From assembly GCA_046351595.1 (NCBI GenBank), contig JAXLYE010000001.1, forward strand, positions 620,001-684,000: DNA of 64,000 nucleotides. Reading direction: 5' to 3'. Every line of letters starts with the position of its first letter. Position 1 is the stretch's first letter. Shown here one piece after another: positions 27,282 through 35,763 of the stretch. Origin of the DNA: JAXLYE01 sp046351595 (GTDB lineage: Bacteria > Myxococcota_A > Polyangia > Palsa-1104 > JAEUJZ01). The notes under the pieces are model-generated. The model searched no databases. It was given only the letters and a program-made list of their open reading frames with translations, and had not been told where the DNA came from. The position numbers and the translations under genes were made by a program.

Positions 27282-28094
27282 CTACGGCTCGAGCTGCGCG
27301 ATGCGGTTCTGGATGTCGTCGCGCAACGCTGAAGACGGGCCCGTCGGCGCCGCCTTGCTGAGCATGTCTTTGTAGAGCTCGAGGGCCTTCTGCTTGTTGC
27401 CCTGCTTGGCGTAGACGCGCGCCTGGTTCCACATCGCGCGCTCACGGAACACGCCGTCCTTGGCGAGCTCCTGGTACGCGGCCAGCGCCGCCGCCAGGTC
27501 GCCGCGGCTCTCGGCGCACAGGCCGACGCCTTCGCGCGCCAGCAGGATCAGCGGCTGCTCGCGCGGGCCGGCCCCGAGGAACTCTTTGTAGAGCGCCTCG
27601 GCGTCGGCGAAGCGGCCCTGGTCGTACAGCAGGCTGGCGCGCACCAGCTTGCCGCGCAGCGCCGCCGGCGTGCTGCCGTAGTCCTTCTGCAGCTGGTCGA
27701 CGGCCGTGATCGCGGCCTCGGCGCGCTCCTTGGCGGTCTTGAAGCGCGGCGTGTCCTCGCTCGCCTCGGCGTCCTTGTCCTTATCCTTGTCGGTCAGGAG
27801 CTCGGCCTCGGCGATGCGCATGGCGCGACCGAGCTGCTCGGTGGCCCGCTCGCGCCGCGCCTCGAGCCAGTTCGACACGCCCCAGCCCGCGAGCAGCACG
27901 ACCACGAGGCCGATGAGGAGCACCAGGCCGCTGGTCATGAACGGCGCGATCCGGTCGTAGGCGCGCTGCCAGAAGCTGACGAAGCCGTCCGACGGGGCCG
28001 TCACCGGTACCGCTGTCTTTGCCGGGGTCTTGCCAGGTCCTGGGCCCGATCCCTGGCCGGGGGTCTTGCTGGGGGTGCTAGTCGCCACGCTCAT
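27282..28094 (-). CDS. YfgM-like single-pass TPR protein
   Basis: 270 residues. A Thr/Pro-rich cytoplasmic lead of about 50 residues is followed by one membrane segment (SGLVLLIGLVVVLLAGWGVSNWL) and a periplasmic helical domain with TPR-like repeats (VRASLLYDQGRFADAEALYKEF, AAALAAYQELAKDGVFRERAMWNQARVYAKQGNKQKALELY). This is the YfgM architecture, a periplasmic chaperone-network partner of the Sec translocon. ATG 28094 follows CAGGAG. It is the first gene of a two-gene operon with the BamB-like gene. Confidence 0.8.
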   Translation of the reverse strand: MSVATSTPSKTPGQGSGPGPGKTPAKTAVPVTAPSDGFVSFWQRAYDRIAPFMTSGLVLLIGLVVVLLAGWGVSNWLEARRERATEQLGRAMRIAEAELLTDKDKDKDAEASEDTPRFKTAKERAEAAITAVDQLQKDYGSTPAALRGKLVRASLLYDQGRFADAEALYKEFLGAGPREQPLILLAREGVGLCAESRGDLAAALAAYQELAKDGVFRERAMWNQARVYAKQGNKQKALELYKDMLSKAAPTGPSSALRDDIQNRIAQLEP

Positions 28095-28274
28095 CTCCTG
28101 CGGTCGCCGTACAGCGAGGCTGCACGCTAGCAAGGAAGCGCGTGTGCCGTCAATTCGTGGCTGCGCGCCGCGCCCGACCTGGCCGTCGACACCGGCCGTC
28201 GTAATGGATCGTCGAGCGGGCCGTCGGGGCGAGCCATTGACCGCGCCGTATCGCGGCGGCTATGGTCCGCGCAC

Positions 28275-29726
28275 GTGTCGCAACCGAGCCCCGGCCTGCC
28301 CGCTGCTGCCCCGCCGCAACCGCCTCCGCTCGTCGGAGAGTCGGCCGATGCGGGGGACGGGTCCGGGGCCAGCGACCGCGAGCCGAGCCGCGCGCCCGCG
28401 GCCGTTTCGCCGGCGAGCGCCTCGCCCGCCTATGACGCCGAGGCCAGCGACGGCGAGCGGCGCCTGCTGCGGCTGCAGATCCGCACCTTCGCGCTGACCT
28501 GGCTGAGCTACGCCTCGTACTACCTGACGCGCAAGAACCTGTCGGTGACCAAGAGCCGCCTGCACGACGGGCTCGGCGTCTCGACGACTGAGCTCGGGAT
28601 CATCGACACCGCCTACCTGGCCAGCTACGCGCTCGGGCAGTTCGTAAACGGCGCGCTCGGCGACCGCATCGGCAGCCGGCGGCTCATCGCGCTCGGCATG
28701 CTCGGCTCGGCGGCGATGGCCCTCGGCTTCGGCCTGAGCTCGAGCGTGCCGCTGTTCCTGCTCTGCTTCGCGCTGAACGGCGCGCTGCAGTCGACGGGGT
28801 GGCCGGGCAACGTCAAGGCCATGCAGCCCTTCTTCGCGAGCGGCACGCGCGGCCGGGTGATGGGGCTGTGGACCACCAACTACCAGGCCGGCGGGCTGAT
28901 CGCGACGGCGCTGGCGACCTTCCTCCTGGTCCACGTGGGCTGGCGCGCGGCGTTCATCGGCCCGGCGCTGTGGGTCGCCTCCGTCGGCATCCTGGTCCGG
29001 CTGTTCCTCGTCGAGCGCCCAGAGGAGCGCGGCCTGCCGCCGCTCGAGCCCGAGCCGCCCGTCGCCGCGTCCACAGCCGCGCCGGCGCTGCGACCGGGAC
29101 CGACGCTGGGGCGGCTCTTGCGGCTGCCGGTGCTGTGGACGCTGGGCACCGCCTACTTCGGCATCAAGCTGATCCGCTACAGCCTGCTGTTCTGGCTGCC
29201 GTTCTACCTGAAGCAGCACCTGCACTACAGCGAGGGAGCGGCCGGCTACCTGTCGCTGCCCTTCGAGCTCGGCGGCATCATCGGCTCGATCGGCGTCGGC
29301 TGGCTCTCGGATCGCTTCTTCCGCACGCGGCGGCTGTGGCTGACCTCGCCGCTTCTGCTGCTGCTCGGCGGCGCGCTGCTCCTGTACCAGCGGATCGGCG
29401 GCGCCGGGGTCGTGGTCAACGTGGCGCTGCTGGCGCTGGTCGGCTTCCTCTTGTTCGGGCCCGACTCGCTGCTCTCGGGGACCACGGCGCAGGATCTCGG
29501 CGGCCGCCACGCCACGGCGCGTGTCGCCGGCATCATCAACGGCATGGGCTCGGTCGGCGCCATCTTCAGCCCGATGCTGGTCGCGCGCATCACCGAGCGC
29601 CTGGGCTGGGACGCGCTGTTCCTGGGCTTCTGCGGCCTGACGGGGCTGTCATCGCTGCTGCTCGCGGTCTCGGCGACGCTGGTGCCGGCCGCGCGGCGGT
29701 CGCTCGCGAGCGCCGGCCCGTCGTAG
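28275..29726 (+). CDS. MFS transporter of the OPA (GlpT/UhpT/SLC37) type
   Basis: 483 residues from GTG 28275. About 65 hydrophilic residues precede twelve hydrophobic segments. The OPA signature is visible near the first helix, YYLTRKNLSVTKSRLHDGLG, and in GWPGNVKAMQPFF and RGRVMGLWTTNYQAGG. Members exchange organophosphate esters such as glycerol-3-phosphate or hexose-phosphate for phosphate. The substrate here cannot be read from the sequence. The gene stands alone between divergent and convergent neighbours. Confidence 0.87.
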   Translation: MSQPSPGLPAAAPPQPPPLVGESADAGDGSGASDREPSRAPAAVSPASASPAYDAEASDGERRLLRLQIRTFALTWLSYASYYLTRKNLSVTKSRLHDGLGVSTTELGIIDTAYLASYALGQFVNGALGDRIGSRRLIALGMLGSAAMALGFGLSSSVPLFLLCFALNGALQSTGWPGNVKAMQPFFASGTRGRVMGLWTTNYQAGGLIATALATFLLVHVGWRAAFIGPALWVASVGILVRLFLVERPEERGLPPLEPEPPVAASTAAPALRPGPTLGRLLRLPVLWTLGTAYFGIKLIRYSLLFWLPFYLKQHLHYSEGAAGYLSLPFELGGIIGSIGVGWLSDRFFRTRRLWLTSPLLLLLGGALLLYQRIGGAGVVVNVALLALVGFLLFGPDSLLSGTTAQDLGGRHATARVAGIINGMGSVGAIFSPMLVARITERLGWDALFLGFCGLTGLSSLLLAVSATLVPAARRSLASAGPS

Positions 29727-29761
29727 CGCCAGCCCCGTAGCCCCGACCTGTCGCAGCCCGA

Positions 29762-30739
29762 TCAGTCGAGCAGCGGGTTGCGCTGGCCGCCGCCGAGGAT
29801 CACGCTGCGCGGCAGCTTGAGCCCGGCCCACACCGCCTGCGCCGCGAGCCGCTTGCGCCCCGGCAGCTGCACCTCGGGGATGGCCACCGCGCCCTCGCCG
29901 CAGGCGACGTGCAGGCCGTCCTTGTCGACGCCCAGGACCTCGCCCGGGGCGCCCTGCCCCGACGACAGCTGCGGCAGGAACAGCTTCATCACCAAAGGCT
30001 CGGCGCCCGGCTCGGCCACAAGCGTCGTGAAGCCGCCGGGCCACGGGTCGACACCGCGCAGCTGACCGACGACCAGGCGTGCCGGCCGCGTGAAGTCCGC
30101 GCGCCCGTGCTCCTTGTCGAGCAGCGGCGCCTTGGTGGCCAGGCTGTCGTCCTGCACGCTCGGCGGCAAGAGCGTCCCGTCTTTGAGCTGCGCGAGCCCG
30201 GTCGCGAGCAGCTCGGCGCCGAGCACGCTCAGCTCCTCGTGCAGCGCGCCCGCGGTGTCGCGCGTAAGATCGACGGGGCGGCTCCGGGTCAAGAGCATCG
30301 GCCCGGTGTCCATGCCCGCGTCCATCTGCATCAGCGTCACGCCGGTCACCGGCTCGGCGCGCATGAGCGCCCACTGGATCGGCGCGGCGCCGCGGTAGCG
30401 CGGCAAGAGCGAGCCGTGCACGTTCCAGCAGCCGTGCTTCGGCACCGCCAGCACCTCGGGCGGCAGGATGCGGCCGTAGGCCACGACCACCACCAGCTCG
30501 GGCCCGAGCGCCTTGAGCTCCTCGACGAAGCTCGACTTGCTCGGGCGCAGCGCCGTCGGCTGCAGCACCTGGAGGCCGAGCTCCTCGGCCTTGCGCTTCA
30601 CCGCCGGCGGCGTCAGCGCCAGCCCGCGCCCCGACGGGCGATCCGGCTGGCACACCACGGCGACCACCTCGGTCGCCTGGTGCAGGGCGACCAGGCTGGG
30701 CACCGCGAACTCGGGCGATCCCATGAACACCGTGCGCAC
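29762..30739 (-). CDS. fmt: Methionyl-tRNA formyltransferase
   Basis: 325 residues from GTG 30739, with AGGAGG nine bases upstream. It formylates Met-tRNA(fMet) using 10-formyl-tetrahydrofolate. Motifs: VFMGSPEFAVPSL at the start, HGSLLPRYRGAAPIQWAL with the catalytic HGSLLP block, GVTLMQMDAGMDTGPML (SLLP-loop partner), then the C-terminal OB-like domain (TRPARLVVGQLRGVDPWPG). def, the usual partner, is not adjacent. rlmE and rplC precede it on the same strand. Confidence 0.96.
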   Translation of the reverse strand: MRTVFMGSPEFAVPSLVALHQATEVVAVVCQPDRPSGRGLALTPPAVKRKAEELGLQVLQPTALRPSKSSFVEELKALGPELVVVVAYGRILPPEVLAVPKHGCWNVHGSLLPRYRGAAPIQWALMRAEPVTGVTLMQMDAGMDTGPMLLTRSRPVDLTRDTAGALHEELSVLGAELLATGLAQLKDGTLLPPSVQDDSLATKAPLLDKEHGRADFTRPARLVVGQLRGVDPWPGGFTTLVAEPGAEPLVMKLFLPQLSSGQGAPGEVLGVDKDGLHVACGEGAVAIPEVQLPGRKRLAAQAVWAGLKLPRSVILGGGQRNPLLD

Positions 30740-30826
30740 GCGAGGACCTCCTGACTGATGGGCTGACTTATAAGCTGTCTGAGGGGATGGCGGGAAGGCC
30801 GGCGAGCGGGCCGACGGCGGCGACGA

Positions 30827-31489
30827 TCAGGTCGGCGGCCGGGTCGGCTGCCCAGCCGATTGCCCAGCAGGTTGCCCAGGCGCAGGCTTGATGCGCAGCC
30901 CGACCAGGTACTGCTCGATCGAGTCCTTGCGCGAGCCCTCGGGCTTGATGGCGCGGGCCTCGGCGAAGCGGCTGCGCAGGCGCGCGAGCAGCGGGTTCCA
31001 CGCCGGCCCCTGGAACAGCTTGCCCAGGAAGTGGCCGCCGGGAGCGAGCAGCGCCTCGGCCAGGTCCAGCGCCCGCTCGAACAGCGCCTCGGAGCGCGCC
31101 TGATCGAGGTGGCGCACGCCCGAGGTGTCCGGCGCCATGTCCGAGAGCACGACGTCGAATCCGCTGAGCTCGCCGCGCAGCTCGTCCGGGCTGATCGTGA
31201 ACACGTCCCCGACGAGGATGCGCGTCCGCGGCAGCGCCAGGTTGATCGGCTGGCGGTCCAGGCCGACCAGCGTGCCCGTCGGGCCGACCCGCTGCGCCGC
31301 GTACTGCAGCCACGAGCCCGGCCGGCAGCCGAGGTCGAGGACCCGCTGCCCCGGCCGGAACAGGCCCAGGCGCTCGTCGATCTCCTGCAGCTTGTAGACG
31401 GAGCGGGCGACGAACTGCTCGCGCTTGGCGCGCTGGTAGAAGACGTCGTGTCGGCCGCGCCGATCGCGCAGCGTACCGGCTGAGCCCAT
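30827..31489 (-). CDS. rlmE: 23S rRNA (U2552) 2'-O-methyltransferase RlmE/FtsJ
   Basis: 220 residues. The KDKE catalytic set of FtsJ-type enzymes can be followed in RSVYKLQEID, SDMAPDTSG, GKLFQGPA and SRKDSIEQYLV. The SAM-binding motif VLDLGCRPGSWLQYAA matches family motif I (DLGCAPGGWSQ). The protein methylates U2552 in the ribosomal A-loop. A Gln/Pro/Gly-rich tail of about 20 residues extends past the usual end. It lies between rplC and fmt on the same strand, a translation-related group. Confidence 0.94.
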   Translation of the reverse strand: MGSAGTLRDRRGRHDVFYQRAKREQFVARSVYKLQEIDERLGLFRPGQRVLDLGCRPGSWLQYAAQRVGPTGTLVGLDRQPINLALPRTRILVGDVFTISPDELRGELSGFDVVLSDMAPDTSGVRHLDQARSEALFERALDLAEALLAPGGHFLGKLFQGPAWNPLLARLRSRFAEARAIKPEGSRKDSIEQYLVGLRIKPAPGQPAGQSAGQPTRPPT

Positions 31490-31597
31490 CTCGTGCCTTC
31501 CTGGTCTGCCTGGTTGGGGGGAGCGGGAGGGACAGCCGGGACCGCGACGGGAGCGCGGCCCCCGGCTGCCGTGAGCCGAGAGCTCGAGAGGGCGGGC

Positions 31598-32335
31598 TTA
31601 CTTCTTCTTGGCGGCGGCGGCCGGCTTCTTGGCGGCGCCCTTCTTCTTCTGCTGCTCGCCGTCGTCCGGCGTCAGGCGCGCCGGGCCGGTGCGCTTGGTC
31701 GAGTTGCGCAGCTCGAGGTAGCCGCCGCGCGCGCCCGGCACCGAGCCGCGCAAGAGGATCAGGCCCTGCTCGTCGTTCACCTCGACGACGGTCACGCTCT
31801 CGACGGTGACGCGCTCGTCGCCCATGTGGCCGGTCATGCGCTTGCCCTTGTGGACGCGGCCCGGGGTCAGGCGGCAGCCGATCGAGCCGCCGTGGCGGAA
31901 GAACTCGTGCGAGCCGTGGCTGTTCACCGAGGCGGCCATGTGGTGCCGCTTGATGACGCCCTGGAAGCCCTTGCCCTTGCTCTGGCCGACGACGTCGATG
32001 AACGTCTCGGCCTTGAACACCGTCGACAGCGGCACGGCCTTGCCGACCTCGAACTGGTCGAGCTGCTTGGGGTCGAGGCGGAACTCGCGGATGAGGCGCG
32101 GGGTCTTGACGTTCAGCTTGCTGGCCACGCCGAGCTCGGGCTTGTTGCACAGGCGCAGCGGCTTCTCGCCGTAGCCGATCTGGACCGCGGCGTAGCCGTC
32201 CTTCTCCGGGGTGCGCTTGCCGAGGACCACACACTGGCCGGCGTGCACGACGGTGACGCCGATGCGCAGGCCCTCTTTGAAGACGTGGGTCATTCCGAGC
32301 TTCTGGCCGAGGAGGCCGGTGCGGAGTGCGGGCAT
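31598..32335 (-). CDS. rplC: 50S ribosomal protein L3
   Basis: 245 residues from ATG 32335 (GGAGAGAAC just upstream). L3 signatures: LLGQKLGMTHVF, GYAAVQIGYGEK, SKGKGFQGVIKRHHMAA, SNSHGSHEFFRHGGSIGCRLTPGRVHKGKRMTGHMG and GLILLRGSVPGARGGYLEL. A Lys/Ala tail of about 20 residues (KKKGAAKKPAAAAKKK) is longer than usual. The gene is not flanked by rpsJ or rplD as in the standard S10 operon. It is followed by rlmE and fmt. Whether it is the only copy in the genome cannot be seen from this window. Confidence 0.96.
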   Translation of the reverse strand: MPALRTGLLGQKLGMTHVFKEGLRIGVTVVHAGQCVVLGKRTPEKDGYAAVQIGYGEKPLRLCNKPELGVASKLNVKTPRLIREFRLDPKQLDQFEVGKAVPLSTVFKAETFIDVVGQSKGKGFQGVIKRHHMAASVNSHGSHEFFRHGGSIGCRLTPGRVHKGKRMTGHMGDERVTVESVTVVEVNDEQGLILLRGSVPGARGGYLELRNSTKRTGPARLTPDDGEQQKKKGAAKKPAAAAKKK

Positions 32336-32688
32336 GTTCTCTCCATCTCTGCGGGGGGCTGCTGGAGCCGGTTCGAGAAAAAGACCCAGCATACCGTCGC
32401 AGAACCGGTGGAGGCTGGGCGGCCCCGTGTCTTGGGGGCGCGTTGGATGCGAGTTCATCTTCCTATCTTCTTTTCCCGGGTCCGGTCAAGCAGATGCTGC
32501 GAGCGAACCCGGCCTTTCGCCGGCCCGCGCCCGGCGAGCGACAGCGTGGCCCGCCTCGCGAAGGCGCATTTGCCGTCGCTGTTGCGGCTGGGGACTGGCG
32601 CCTGCCGGCCTGCCCGGTGCCTCCCCTGTCAGGGGCCCTTGCTACAGGGCGCAAGGAAGTAGAGGCACCCCGAAGTAGAGGCACCCCC
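32336..32688. other. Intergenic region between divergent rplC and paralogue 1
   Basis: 353 bases must hold the rplC promoter (minus strand) and that of the unknown-family gene (plus strand). I see no confident -35/-10 pair or terminator. The only notable element is a tandem 16-bp duplication at its right end, listed separately. Confidence 0.5.
32656..32687. repeat. Tandem 16-bp duplication carrying the ribosome-binding site
   Basis: GAAGTAGAGGCACCCC occurs twice without a gap (32656-32671 and 32672-32687), ending one base before ATG 32689. Each copy contains AGAGG, so the gene has two possible ribosome sites at different spacing. Confidence 0.85.
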
Positions 32689-33297
32689 ATGATACTACCA
32701 GCCACTGACCAGACCGTTTTCCCCCCGCTCCAGACCGCGCTGCGGATCTACCGCGTGCTCAACCCGGCCACCGACTGCGAGTACCCGTTCCTCGCGGCGC
32801 CGCTCGACCGCTCGATGCTGCTGTCGCTCGGCGATCACGGGCTGCTGTTCGAGTTCGCGCTGCCGCCCGAGACCGAGCGCTGGCTCGCCGAGGACTTCAT
32901 CCCGATCCTGGAGGGCAGCGGCGACACCGTCGCCCTCGACCTGACGAGCCTGCGCTACGTCCTGGACCGCACGTTCCGCGGCGGCGTGGAGTTTGGCATC
33001 ATGCACTTTGACGACGCCATGCGCCCGATCAGCGTCGAGCTGTCGCCGTGCGTGCGCGACCTCGACGACGAGGGGCCCGAGTTCCAGGTGCACTGCTTCG
33101 GCGAGTACGAGCGCATCCTGCGCGACGCCGACAGGCCCGACATCGGCCGGCGCGAAGGCGACAGGCGCCGCATGGTCACTCTGGCCGAGCGCGCCGCCCT
33201 CGACATCTGCTGCGCCACGTTCGCGCCGCTGGCCGCGGCCATGCCGCACCGCCTCGCCGCGCCGCCGCCGCGCTACTGGCAGCTCGCGGCCAGCTGA
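32689..33297 (+). CDS. Unknown family, paralogue 1 (NPATDCEY motif)
   Basis: 202 residues. It shares a clear pattern with the products at 34414 and 39725: YRVLNPATDCEYPFL (21-35), SMLLSLGDHGLLFEFALPPETERWLAEDF, LRYVLDRTFRGGVEFGI and a closing segment EGPEFQVHCFGEYERIL...DRPDIGRR. The Cys in TDCEY is invariant in all three. There is no signal or membrane segment, so the protein is probably cytoplasmic, of mixed alpha/beta character and acidic. This copy is the most diverged and has extra Cys residues near the C-terminus (DICCATF). I do not recognise the family. Confidence 0.75.
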   Translation: MILPATDQTVFPPLQTALRIYRVLNPATDCEYPFLAAPLDRSMLLSLGDHGLLFEFALPPETERWLAEDFIPILEGSGDTVALDLTSLRYVLDRTFRGGVEFGIMHFDDAMRPISVELSPCVRDLDDEGPEFQVHCFGEYERILRDADRPDIGRREGDRRRMVTLAERAALDICCATFAPLAAAMPHRLAAPPPRYWQLAAS

Positions 33298-33557
33298 GGG
33301 CGGGGGCGTGCGACCGCTCGGTCACACGCCCGCCGCCCGCGCCGCGACGTAACGAACTCGACATAAAAACGGCTCGGTCTGCCAGGGAATGCTTCAGGCG
33401 GCGCATCGCCGACGGGAAGCCCGCTCCCCGTCGCAGAATGATGTCGCGTTCGCTACGCGCCCGCCCGAGAAGAACCCTTGCCTGCCTCCTCTGAATTTGG
33501 TACCGACTCGGCGCTCGTCATACATGACGCTACATGTCACGAATTCAAGGAGAACTC

Positions 33558-34205
33558 ATGCGTTTGTACTCACCTGTCGCCCTCATCACCCTTGGCGCCG
33601 CCGCCTTTCTTTCGGGCTGCACCCACTTCCACACGAACATGCTCACGGCCTCCATCAAGACGTTCAGTTCGAAGGTCCAGACCGGCGGCGAGAAGGTCTG
33701 GGTCACCAGCGTCGCGGACAGCGCCTGTGACAGCGGCTGTCAGTCGCCGATGACCTGCGGCAGCGGCGGCAAGGGCGGCAAGCTCGGCGGCATGCTCGGC
33801 TTCGGCGGCGGCGGCAGCGGCGGCAGCTCGCACGACCGCCTGGCCTACGAGGTCATCTCGAACTACCTGACCCAGGCCAAGAAGCTGCGCGTCGTCGAGA
33901 CCCACCGCCACAACTACGCCACCGACACCCGCGTCGAGACGCGCAAGAAGATCGACGTGCTCGCCACCGAGGGCAAGACCGTCGCGACCACCATGTCCTG
34001 CGAGGACCTGTGCCTGCTCGACGAGGCCAAGAAGCGCAGCTCGGACAAGGTGCTGGCCTTCCGCATCATCCGCATGGAGTCGAACAAGCTGACCGTGCAC
34101 TACCGCTACAGCGACGTGAAGTCCGGCCTGGTCGAGGCCTCGCACACCATCTCGGTGACGCACCCCAACGCCGTCGACACCAGCTTCATCGAGCCGGTGC
34201 AGTAG
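33558..34205 (+). CDS. Lipoprotein with Gly-rich loop and four N-terminal cysteines
   Basis: 215 residues from ATG 33558, with AAGGAGAA seven bases upstream. The signal ends at the lipobox LSGC. After about 30 residues comes a short Cys cluster (SACDSGCQSPMTCGSG) and a Gly-rich loop (GKLGGMLGFGGGGSGGSS). The rest is alpha/beta: YEVISNYLTQAKKLRVVETHRH, KIDVLATEGKTVATTMSCEDLCLLDEAKKR, DKVLAFRIIRMESNKLTVHYRYSDVKSG. The fold may resemble proteins that bind small ligands in the periplasm, but this is a guess. It stands alone between paralogues 1 and 2. A short dyad GTCAT-AC-ATGAC at 33517-33528 lies upstream. Confidence 0.72.
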   Translation: MRLYSPVALITLGAAAFLSGCTHFHTNMLTASIKTFSSKVQTGGEKVWVTSVADSACDSGCQSPMTCGSGGKGGKLGGMLGFGGGGSGGSSHDRLAYEVISNYLTQAKKLRVVETHRHNYATDTRVETRKKIDVLATEGKTVATTMSCEDLCLLDEAKKRSSDKVLAFRIIRMESNKLTVHYRYSDVKSGLVEASHTISVTHPNAVDTSFIEPVQ

Positions 34206-34413
34206 CCGCCGCCCCGACGGGTCGGCCCGGCGCCGGCCCGCGCTCTCGCCTTCCCTCCCCGCTCCCCCCTCTTTCTCCTCCTTTTCTGACGCTTCCCCTG
34301 CTTCGGGCTCGCGCCGCGAGCTCGCGCTTCGTGCTGTCAACGAACTCGGCCGTCAACTCGCCGCCTCTTTCCAAGGGAGCTGTGCTATTTCGGAGTTCGA
34401 GCCGAAGTCAGCC

Positions 34414-35001
34414 ATGCACAAGCGCCCTCCGGATGAGCCAGCGTTGGGTCCTCTCGCCGAGCTCCGCGTGCACCGCGTCCAAAACCCCGGGACCGACTGC
34501 GAGTACGCCTACCTGGTGACACCGGCCGACCGCTCCGTGCTGCTCAGCCTCGGCAGCTACTCGCTCAGCCTGGAGTTCAAGATGCCGCGCAGCGGCGAGG
34601 ACTGGCTGACCGAGGACTACGAGCCGACGGACGAGCTCGTGACGATCGACCTGGCCGGGCTGCGCTACCTGCTGGACCTGACGTTCCCCGGCGGCGTCGA
34701 GTTCGTGCTCGCGCAGTACGAAGAAGACCTGAGCGTGAGCTGCATCGAGCTGTCGCTAACGACCCAGAAGCGCGCCGAGGACGGGCCCGAGTACGTCCGG
34801 CGCCCAGACGGAGCGTTCGAGCGCCTCTACCGCGAACCCGACCGGCGCCGCCCGATCAGCACCAACGAAGAGATCCTGCTCAAGGCCTGGGCCACGGTAT
34901 TCACGACGCTGGCAACGGAGAAGCCGCACCTGATCGGGGCCTTGCCGACCCCGCGATTCCGCCGGCTGGGCTATCCGGACCGGGAGCGGTTGCCGATCTG
35001 A
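34414..35001 (+). CDS. Unknown family, paralogue 2 (NPGTDCEY motif)
   Basis: 195 residues. Family landmarks: HRVQNPGTDCEYAYL (20-34), SVLLSLGSYSLSLEFKMP, DWLTEDYEPTDELVTIDLAGLRYLLDLTFPGGVEFVL, SCIELSLTTQKRAEDGPEY and FERLYREPDRRRPIS. It is closer to paralogue 3 than to paralogue 1. No signal peptide. Its 3' end abuts a truncated nuclease remnant on the opposite strand, so the junction may mark an old rearrangement. Confidence 0.75.
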   Translation: MHKRPPDEPALGPLAELRVHRVQNPGTDCEYAYLVTPADRSVLLSLGSYSLSLEFKMPRSGEDWLTEDYEPTDELVTIDLAGLRYLLDLTFPGGVEFVLAQYEEDLSVSCIELSLTTQKRAEDGPEYVRRPDGAFERLYREPDRRRPISTNEEILLKAWATVFTTLATEKPHLIGALPTPRFRRLGYPDRERLPI

Positions 35002-35193
35002 TATAGGGGCACCTTGTCGTCGCGGCGGAGCGCGGAGAGTTCCTGCTCGATCAGCGCGGCCAGCCTCTTCGAGAGCGCAGCTCGCTCGTACGGCATGCCG
35101 TTGATCTGCCGCACGCAGCTCGCGCGTGCTCCAGCCCTGGATGCGGCACATCTCGGCGTAGAACTCGCGCTCGTGGCGGTCCACAAGCCCCAC
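34990..35193 (-). pseudogene. Frameshifted fragment of a DUF1016 (YhcG-type) nuclease N-terminal domain
   Basis: The minus strand encodes GLVDRHEREFYAEMCRIQGW followed by STRELR in one frame, then continues as RQINGMPYERAALSKRLAAL and IEQELSALRRDDKV in another. Together they match the conserved DUF1016 N-terminal stretch (FYAEMCR...LR.KI.GMLYERTALSKKPE.LI.QEL..LR). The switch lies within CTGCGTGCGGCAGATCAAC, where one extra base breaks the frame. Sequence upstream of GLVDRH and after DDKV shows no further similarity, so only about 65 codons of the family remain and the PDDEXK catalytic domain is gone. Confidence 0.7.
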
Positions 35194-35337
35194 ACGCGGC
35201 GCGGAACGGCACGGGTCCTGCCGTTGTCTGCTTCCTGGGCCATCCCGCCGCCCTTGCGTCGGGAGTCCTGGCTCCGGCGTCACCCGCCCCCTCTGCCAGC
35301 CTTCAGGCTTCAAGTGGGGCGCGGTTTGGCGAGCCTG

Positions 35338-35583
35338 CTACCTGCGTGCGGTCGCCCGGCTTCGATCGAGGATCACGCCGGGCCGGTCACCGTTCGTGAA
35401 GATGATCCCGCGCTCCTCAAGGGCTGCCTGGATGCGCAAGAGCGTTTCTTCACGAGGGGTTGTCCGCCCCTTCTCGAAAAAGCGGATCGTATCCTCGCTG
35501 ACTCCGGCGGCCTGTGCCAAGTCGGCCTGGGAGATGTGCAGCATCCCTCGGGCCCCCTCGACATGTTCAGGTGTCAACTTCAT
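35338..35583 (-). CDS. Small XRE-type HTH transcriptional regulator
   Basis: 81 residues from ATG 35583 (AGGA five bases upstream); an in-frame ATG at 35649 would add 22 residues. The helix-turn-helix spans about 8-60: ARGMLHISQADLAQAAGVSEDTIRFFEKGRTTPREETLLRIQAALEERGI, followed by IIFTNGDRPGVIL, the usual tail of this small-regulator group. Such proteins often control adjacent mobile or toxin-antitoxin genes. Here the neighbour downstream is the DUF1016 remnant, perhaps once under its control. Its upstream region is shared with the divergent Fis-type protein. Confidence 0.85.
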   Translation of the reverse strand: MKLTPEHVEGARGMLHISQADLAQAAGVSEDTIRFFEKGRTTPREETLLRIQAALEERGIIFTNGDRPGVILDRSRATARR

Positions 35584-35763
35584 TTCTTCCTGACTTCTTT
35601 GAGGCGCCTTTTTAGCGTTCTCACGAAAAGCATGAATTTGAGCGACCATCCGACGGTCGTTTAACAACCTGCGCACCATCGCACAAGCGGACCTGTAGAT
35701 CCAGGCACGGGCAAGGTGCGCGCTCGCCGACGATTGCCCGCCGGCGCACGGAAGAGATCTGCC

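Noticed and set aside
35194..35337. Further parts of the DUF1016 gene upstream of the remnant
   Set aside because: Translation in all minus-strand frames gives no similarity to the rest of that domain.
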